Source: Cephalotus follicularis
Lineage: Eukaryota; Streptophyta; Magnoliopsida; Oxalidales; Cephalotaceae
Assembly (NCBI GenBank): GCA_001972305.1
Contig: BDDD01001372.1
Coordinates: forward strand, 193,203-257,202
Direction: 5' to 3'
Length of the DNA: 64,000 bases
Position 1 is the first letter of the stretch. Every line of letters begins with the position of its first letter. The translations under genes were made by a program, and so were the position numbers. Below the pieces are notes generated by a model. That model was not told where the DNA came from. It saw only the letters and a program-made list of their open reading frames with translations, and searched no databases. This document shows, piece by piece, positions 57,691 through 64,000 of the stretch.

Positions 57691-59676
57691 ATGAAGTTCT
57701 TGCAAAGTTGGCCTGAGCCAGTGATTAGAGTCCAGTCCCTATCAGAGAGTGGTATTAACGTGATCCCTGATCGTTATATTAAGCCACCATCTGATAGGCC
57801 CTCATTAATAAACGTCTCTCAAGCTAATATCCCGGTCATTGATCTACAAAACCTACTTAGTGACTCCCAAACCCTCCGCGACACCACCCTCACTCACATC
57901 TTGGGCGCGTGCAGGGAGTGGGGCTTCTTTCAAGTCGTGAACCATGGCGTCGACCGTGAGCTGATGAAGCGCACTCGCGAGGTTTGGCTTGAGTTCTTTA
58001 ACCTTCCGCTAGATGTGAAGCAGGTGTATGCCAACGCGCCTAGTACGTACGAAGGGTACGGTAGTCGCTTGGGAGTGGAGAAGGGGGCGATTCTTGATTG
58101 GTGCGATTACTTCTTTCTCCATTACATGCCGTACTCGCTTAGAGGCGAGAGCAAGTGGCCTACACTTCCTCAATCTTGCAGGTACGTATGATTATTTTAT
58201 ACATTTCAATGCCATATTAAACACATGCTAAATTATGTAGTTCCACGTTAAGACTAAATTGTGCTTCTAAGTCTGCGTGCATGTGGTCTTATTGAATTAT
58301 TCAATAAGAGATAATATTAAAAGATCTTGATAATTATGAAGATAGTCATTGAGTATATCATTAACAAGTGTTTTAAGACAATAGTTAACGAAAATCATTT
58401 ATTAAAATCAAAACATTCTATATCTGCACTCTTGTTTATTTATTTTATATTGAGAAATCACCAAAGTTGAGGCATAATAAAAAATGTTAAGTTGTTTACT
58501 ATATGTGGATATAACTTCCTAAACAGAAACTATTTGGTCTCGTTCAAAAAAAAAAAATTGTCATTATTGACATATGCCTAATAAACGCAAAGAAATGTTT
58601 TTGGATTTTTATGCATTAAAGGGCTATCCCTCGTGTGCGTGTGTGTTTTTTCTGCTTGGTATAACTTTAACAAAGGATTTCTAGTCTCAGAGATATGTTT
58701 GCTTCTCCATATATAGAGTATATGGCCTATTATATGGAGCACTGACTATTAATTACTGAGGTTTTTTTTTTATCCGAGTCAAAGGTTAATAATTAGTATG
58801 TTGAGAGTTAATGAGAAAGAGAAATGAGACTACATGAGGAGTTGATGCTCTTATTATCTTTCTTATGTTTAAGTAATGAGATATATATATTGCGTTGATT
58901 AATTTGCAGGGAATTGATAGCAAAGTATGGAGAGGAAGTGACCAAGCTATGCGGTACACTGATGAAGGTTCTGTCCATAAATCTGGGACTAAGTGAGGAC
59001 CATCTTCAAAATGCATTTGGCGGAGGAGATTTCGGTGCCTGTTTAAGGGTGAATTTCTACCCGAAATGTCCACAACCTGATCTTACACTAGGCCTCTCTC
59101 CACATTCAGATCCTGGTGGCATGACCCTCCTCTTGCCTGACCATAACGTGGCTGGACTTCAAGTCCGTAAAGGCAATAAATGGGTTACTGTTAAGCCTGT
59201 CCCAGATGCTTTCATTGTCAACATAGGAGATCAGATTCAGGTCGTTCTCGATCTCCCCATTATTGGAACTATATAATCACTACAAAAAATTTGAGTAACA
59301 GTCAGTTTTTGTTTTTCATTACGGAAACTTTTATGTAACGAAAACTCTCGTATTAATGCGTAAATTTTTGTAGTGAAAATACATCTCTATTTACGTTTCT
59401 TTCTTCTTGTACTCGTTTGTTTAGGTACTAAGCAATGCAATTTACAAAAGTGTTGAGCACCGAGTGATAGTGAATTCAGCCAAAGATCGTGTCTCCCTGG
59501 CTTTCTTCTATAACCCTAAGAGTGATATACTGATTGAACCTATCAAGGATCTTGTGACTGAGGACCGACCGGCGCTGTATACACCGATGACGTTCGATGA
59601 GTATAGACTCTACATGAGGACAAAGGGACCCAGCGGCAAGTCTCAAGTTGAATCCTTAACTAAAGCCAGTGGCTAG
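57691..59676 (+). CDS. JOX: Jasmonate-induced oxygenase (JOX/JAO-type 2-oxoglutarate dioxygenase)
   Basis: Three exons (57691-58181, 58910-59240, 59425-59676) join in phase and encode 357 residues. The DIOX_N domain lies at about 47-160 (NIPVIDLQNLL, WGFFQVVNHGV, STYEGYGSRLGVEKGAILDW). The Fe(II)/2-oxoglutarate domain lies at about 205-310 with iron ligands His229 and Asp231 (SPHSDPGG) and His286 (VEHRVIVNS), and the 2-oxoglutarate-binding Arg296-x-Ser298 (DRVSLAFF). The N-terminus MKFLQSWPEPVIRVQSLSES and the YEGYGSRLGVEKGAILDW block are characteristic of the JOX1-4 group, which hydroxylates jasmonic acid to 12-hydroxyjasmonate and so lowers jasmonate signalling in the cytosol. A flavonoid-type dioxygenase is the alternative but fits less well. 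Intron 2 holds a 98-bp MITE. Confidence 0.92.
59278..59375. mobile_element. 98-bp MITE in JOX-like intron 2
   Basis: Termini CACTACAAAAAATTT and, on the minus strand, CACTACAAAAATTTA are inverted repeats with a short interior. They share the CACTACAA terminus with the CACTA element at 61478. Confidence 0.65.
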
Positions 59677-60780
59677 CTAGTTGCCATATCATGCTAAAAA
59701 CGTTGTTATTGCAATTGCCTTTGAATAAACTATTTCCCTTGAATACTTAATTATCTGGTGGGGATGTTTTGAAATTTTATATGGGATGTGAAATTTTTTA
59801 AATGAACCAATTCAGGAAACCATATCAACCCAACTGATGTAATTTCACTTTCGTCTCTAAAATAATTGTCATCTTCAATTATGGAAATAAAATCAATTAT
59901 ATGATGGAAACTGAGACATACTGTGTGGAACTTTTCTTTTCCACTTGCATGGAGACGACAAGAAATTGAATTTATTGCCATAGTTTATGATTCAGCAAAT
60001 TAACGAAAAGTATCGTATGATTTTTTCTTATTCAATCATGCATGAAACGAATTACTCGATAGAGCCTATCTTTTTCTTGACAATGCGTTTGTCATTTGAT
60101 CCATTAGCATTCCGTTTGATAGGAACATTAATTGATAAATGCTGATAATTCTCGGATGGAGTAATAGAATGGAATAATCCATTTGATTTGTAGTCCTGGA
60201 TCACTTGCTTAGTCTAAGTATATATACTTACAGTCACTAAATTAGCGCAAGTGTTTACCATATATACGAATAAGATGACATAAATATATAAAGCAAGGGA
60301 GTCATCGTCATAGTAATATTTATAAGAACCGTGCATGCAGGATTTGGATTCTTCTTCACTCTCATATTCCTCAGTTCTCCAGTATTATAGTTTATGATAT
60401 AACATATACGTTATAGATAAAAATAAAAAGAAGTAAGATTAAAGTTTGTGTCTTTACTAGTGTAAAACTGGAAAATTAGAGAGAATCTGTTTCCGTGCAT
60501 GTGTCCCATGTATGATGTTAACATAATTGCTATGAGCAAGCTGGATTCTGGTCAAATACTTAACCTGCATGTGTTTCATGCTTTTCATTTTACTTACCTG
60601 ATAGTGTGAATGTCACCTTAAGGCGTTCACATTTCTTATTATCCAGCATGGAAGCATCATCTTCCATTCTCAGATGACATGTCATGTAAGATATATTGTC
60701 ACAGAAGATCTGGTTACCGAAAGATTTTATGATATACGCACAAACAAAACAAATAGTATATAATTTACGTAAGTACATGG
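59677..60780. other. 3' flank of JOX-like gene, AT-rich
   Basis: No gene, RNA or clear repeat is visible apart from the presumed 3' untranslated region. Confidence 0.45.
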
Positions 60781-60983
60781 TGTTGATATATCACTGTATA
60801 TATCATTGTATATTTTGTATTCATGAGAGGATATTTTGTATTATTTTGTATTCATGAGAGCATATTTTTTATTTACGTGCTGTATCTCTGCATTCATTAT
60901 TTTGATTCTGTAATGTCCTATAAATAGAACCTCCGTGTACTCTTTTATACACACACAGAAATACAGTCACTATTTGTCTTTAT
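60781..60983 (+). mobile_element. Probable LTR remnant of a copia element
   Basis: The stretch begins TGTTGATATATCACTG and contains a repeated TATTTTGTATTCATGAGAG phrase and then CTATAAATAGAACCTCCGTG, a TATA-like signal as in U3/R. It runs directly into integrase sequence, so if it is an LTR the gag and most of integrase have been deleted. Confidence 0.45.
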
Positions 60984-61477
60984 AAAACTCCACCAAACTA
61001 TCATCTCCTAAAAGTTTTTGGATGTGCTTGTTTTGTTCTACTTCAACCATATGAACATAACAAACTTGAACCTAAGTCTCGTCTTTGTTATTTTCCTGGG
61101 TATGGTATAGAACATAAAGGATTTAGGTGTTATGATCCTGTGTCCAAACGTCTTCGTGTTTCGCTTCATGTTGTTTTCTGGGAACATAAAATGTTTACCA
61201 GTCTGTCTAGTGTGGGGCCTTCCTCATCTCCTTGTATTTTTACTGACTCTTCTGTTGATTTTTTTCCCGATCATATTGAGTTTTCTACAGGGACTTTGAG
61301 CTCGCCTCCTGATCAGTCTGCAATATTGTCCAACTAGGTTGATCCTTCTCCAGATCCTGATGACCCACTGCCAGCCACCCATTCTGTTGCTCTTCCCCTT
61401 CATCGCTCCACTCGGGTAAGCAAACCAAACACTCACCTTAGTGATTTTCATTGTTATCATGCCTTGGCTACTCTACA
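60984..61477 (+). pseudogene. Ty1/copia pol remnant (integrase tail to RT approach)
   Basis: The plus frame reads PPNYHLLKVFGCACFVLL, then RLCYFPGYGIEHKGFRCYD and SKRLRVSLHVVFWEHKMF. These are the conserved end of copia integrase. The linker follows, then LHRSTRVSKPNTHL and YHALATLH, which normally precede reverse transcriptase. One TAG stop lies at about 61335. The frame is cut at 61477 by the CACTA terminus. Confidence 0.8.
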
Positions 61478-61490
61478 CACTACAAAAAAA

Positions 61491-61975
61491 CAGGCCTTTT
61501 GAAACGGATGTATTCCGTTTCAAAAGGTCACATTTTCCGTTTCAAAAGGTCAATTGAAACGGTTTTGAAACGGGAAAATGAAATTTCAAAAAAGTGGCGT
61601 ATCAATAGCCTTTTGAAACGGCAAAATCCGTTTCAAAAGCCTATCTTTTGAAACGGAACATTTTTCCGTTTCAAAAGACCCCATTTTGAAACGGGAACTC
61701 CTTACCGTTTCAAAAGGTCCACCTTTTGAAACGACAATTTTACCGTTTCAAAAGGGGTCTTTTGAAACGGAAATGGCCGTTTCAAAAGGAGGACCTTTTT
61801 GAAACGGTACATTCAGACCGTTTCAAAAGGTGGACCCTTTTGAAACGGCACAACCGTTTCAAAAGACCCCCTTTTGAAACGGTCTGAATGTACCGTTTCA
61901 AAAGGGTTCAGGCCATTTTTTTATGCTCAACACCCTTTTGAAACGGTAATTCCGTTTCAAAATGGGGTTTTTTTT
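61491..61975. repeat. CACTA subterminal array of alternating CTTTTGAAACGG / CCGTTTCAAAAG
   Basis: By eye there are about 12 forward copies of TTTTGAAACGG and about 11 copies of its complement in under 500 bp, mostly alternating so that neighbouring units can pair into short hairpins separated by 5-12 bp loops. In En/Spm elements such repeats bind the element's own TNPA-type protein. The spacing fits that role; the binding itself is inference. Confidence 0.9.
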
Positions 61976-62136
61976 TTTAAAAAAAAAAACCGATTGAAAC
62001 CAGTATTGCATGGAATTCAACCACATCCCTGTCCAATATGCCCAGAAATACTGGGCATCCAACAATTGAAACCAGTATTGCCACCTGCTCACTATAATAA
62101 CTTGGAACATATGAAATTCAATACAACATACCAAAA

Positions 62137-62450
62137 TGTCACACCCGTTCCCTAAAACAATACTGAGAACGGATATGATGTTCCATATGACAACTTCCTT
62201 TCGGAAGTCATCACATGGTTTTTATAAAACTCACTTTAAAGTTGGAAATCAAAAAAAAAAAAGTTAAACGTTTCCAAATCTTTGAAAAATTTTCTAACTC
62301 TTAAATTTTTACGAAAATCGGGCATGTAGTATCCGTTTATAGGACTATGCCCCCTGTAAAGAAAAACAAGTTTATAAAAACACACTCCCGAAGGAGGAAT
62401 CAACAGTTTATAAAGTGGGCTCAGCCCTCAGCAAAACACAATTTTTTAAA
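62137..62450 (+). mobile_element. Fragment related to the long LTR of 14961-20784
   Basis: The stretch starts TGTCACACCCGTTCCC and shares with both tandem LTR copies a strongly conserved block (TTTTACGAAAATCGGGCAT then GGACTATGCCCCCTGTAAAG), followed by CACACTC-CGAAGGAGGAA and GGGCTCAGCCCTCAGCA. It is truncated or diverged after about 62450 and lies inside the CACTA element. Confidence 0.65.
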
Positions 62451-62460
62451 GCAGTAAACA

Positions 62461-62880
62461 TAGGTTGTGCTCAAATGCTCCATCATCATAGAAAGAACAA
62501 AATCCAACAACTCATAATATTAAGCATAACATCACCTCATTAAATGCTCCGTCATCACAGAAAGAACACAATCCAACAACTCATAATATTAAATTGAAAA
62601 ATCACCTCATCAAATGCATTGTCAAGCATTTCTGTTACAACTGCAAACAAATGGTGAATATTTTAAAGAAATTGTTGAAAGTGCATTGAAAGTGCAATCA
62701 CATAGCGAATATTTAAAGCAAAGTGCATATTCAACTGAAAATTCAAAGGAAAGAAGTAGCAGCATAATCAAGATTATCTGGACAACATTTAGCAAGTGTG
62801 TTGAGGCCTACTAACATCATGCATGTCCTTTCGGAATCACCACAACATCATGCATGTCCTTTCGGAATCATAGGTCCCAG
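62461..62880. repeat. Short tandem duplications within the CACTA interior
   Basis: A unit of about 70 bp (AAATGCTCC(A/G)TCATCA ... CAACAACTCATAATATTAA) is repeated at 62472-62605. A 31-bp unit with CATCATGCATGTCCTTTCGG is repeated at 62815-62872. Confidence 0.65.
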
Positions 62881-63105
62881 ATTTCCAAAATTGCCGACGA
62901 AGAGGTGCCTGGCATATTGACGAAGTAAAAAACCTGTATCATCCACTGGAGGCTGCCCATCCACTCAGCTGCTTCTACACATCATAGCTAAGCAACCATT
63001 TCACCACTCATCACACAAAGGGAGAGAGAGGGGGAGAGATAATCAGCTAAATTTAGAAGAGTCTCACCTCAAAAAATCTTACGAACTATTTATTTATCTC
63101 TGCTT

Positions 63106-63832
63106 CTATGCCCCGGGTGTATCATCATGCTGCAAAATGTATGAATATATAAAATAAAATACAAGTTCGAATATGTATCCTTAATATATATATTTTCTAT
63201 AGAAATGTGATGCATATTTTCATATATAAAAAATTACCTGATGAGAGTTTGGTAAAAATGTCGGATCCCGACTTTCGCTGACACTAGAAGCACCAGTAGG
63301 AATTGTCGAATGAAATCTTGGAGATGCAACATTTTGATTACGCGTAATTGTCAAAAGTTCTGCAATCTGTTGTCGTTGCTCACTTAGTTGTTGCTGCAAA
63401 TCATTGAATCTTTCTTCATACTCAGCACGCATTCTTGCTTCAAAAGTAGACTCAGAAGCTTGAGAAGATGATGTTCTTGATTTGCCACAAGGTAGGACAT
63501 CAACTATGCCCATCGTCCGCACACGACCATGTCCATCACAACCAACGACTTCAACAAAGACTTGGTCTAACATTGTTGGATCTTGACTGTTTTCTGGTGC
63601 TAGCGTACATATTTTACTTGTCAATTGCTCCTATCAACCAAAGAAAAATGTCATATCTTCAAAATTTAATAGTTACACATTCTTCTCATATATTTAATAG
63701 TTACAAAATTTAATGCACAAGATATACCTCAATTTCTTTCGCCCCATCCTTTTCGTCAAATGTCCCATCCTTTTTTTTCCTAGTTGTTCTCCACACGCTA
63801 GGCCGATTGATGGGCTCATTCATTTGCTTCAT
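63106..63832 (-). CDS. CACTA transposon protein (plant transposase, TNP1/Transposase_24-like), 3' exons
   Basis: Three minus-strand exons are visible: 63832-63728, 63630-63238 and 63129-63106, ending in TAG; upstream exons lie beyond the window. The first reads NRPSVWRTTRKKKDGTFDEK, then AKEIE. The second opens EQLTSKICTL and continues QDPTMLDQVFVEVVGCDGHG, VDVLPCGKSRT and a coiled-coil-like segment EERFNDLQQQLSEQRQQI. These are the hallmarks of the C-terminal half of the Ptta/En/Spm plant transposase family (Pfam Transposase_24 type). The splice sites are GT/AG and phases agree, and no stop breaks the visible part, so this copy may be fairly young. The role is presumed binding of the element's subterminal repeats. 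Confidence 0.8.
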
Positions 63833-64000
63833 CTGAAATGCTCAATTTAACAACATAGATGAACTCCAATAATATCACTAACATAAAGAGAATTACAGTA
63901 CCAAGAGAGAGATACCTTTATACAAAAAACAATTATTGACCTAAAGGAAGAATTCCCACATCCACTTTTTCAAAGTGGCTACATATCTATATAAGTAACA

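Larger units (their letters stand above)
61478..64000. mobile_element. CACTA (En/Spm-type) transposon, left end, runs off window
   Basis: The terminus CACTACAAAAAAACAGG at 61478 interrupts the copia remnant. It is followed by a dense subterminal repeat array, an inserted LTR-like piece (about 62137-62450) and, on the minus strand, a gene for an En/Spm-type transposon protein. This order (terminal CACTA, subterminal repeats, then gene) is that of plant CACTA elements. The other terminus and the main TNPD-type transposase must lie beyond the window. The adjoining host triplet is ACA (61475-61477), a candidate 3-bp duplication. Confidence 0.8.

Noticed and set aside
61491-61975. Possible CRISPR-like array
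   Set aside because: Units are only 11-12 bp, alternate in orientation, have short variable spacers and lie in a plant CACTA terminus.

Overview
The window is nuclear DNA of a eudicot plant. Genes are split by GT/AG introns, intergenic DNA is AT-rich, LTR retrotransposons are nested in one another, and organelle-derived DNA sits in an intron. The species cannot be fixed from the sequence. Six protein-coding genes look intact: PDX1 (vitamin B6 synthesis, intronless, +, 1186-2115), an STR10-type plastid rhodanese (-, 2669-3443), symplekin (mRNA 3'-end processing, +, 23982-38303, 27 exons, 1322 codons before the stop), a type II DnaJ/HSP40 (+, 40041-43153), an Alfin-like PHD-finger protein (+, 45030-48846) and a jasmonate-induced 2-oxoglutarate oxygenase (+, 57691-59676). 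A decayed MYB-CC gene lies at about 49753-50400. The genes are unrelated housekeeping or stress genes that happen to be neighbours; I see no operon-like logic.

The rest is mostly transposons. From 4 to 24 kb there are an LTR-like block (4090-6910), a LINE remnant (7230-10440) cut by a short minus-strand LTR element with an exact CTTTA target duplication (8209-10357), and a four-level stack. In the stack, hAT-like ends (11014 and 23727) enclose a minus-strand Ty3/gypsy-type element (11896-22862, duplication GATAT). That element encloses two tandem copies of a long LTR with no interior between them (14961-20784, duplication GGTGC). A relative of the gypsy LTR lies next door at about 22893. The stack ends 254 bp upstream of the symplekin start codon.

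Symplekin introns hold a chimeric organelle insertion (mitochondrial 18S rRNA plus plastid atpB), a SINE with a 14-bp target duplication, and fold-back MITEs. A probable solo LTR with CpG-rich GCGTCGACGC repeats occupies 53493-56475.

The right edge is the end of a CACTA transposon, from 61478 to beyond the window. It has a dense array of alternating inverted 11-bp subterminal repeats and a minus-strand transposase-type gene, and it is inserted in a Ty1/copia remnant. I found no convincing new cellular system. The most unusual structures are the interior-less tandem LTR pair, the gypsy element with a duplicated primer-binding site and Pro/Gly-rich minisatellite, the CACTA array, and the organelle chimera.
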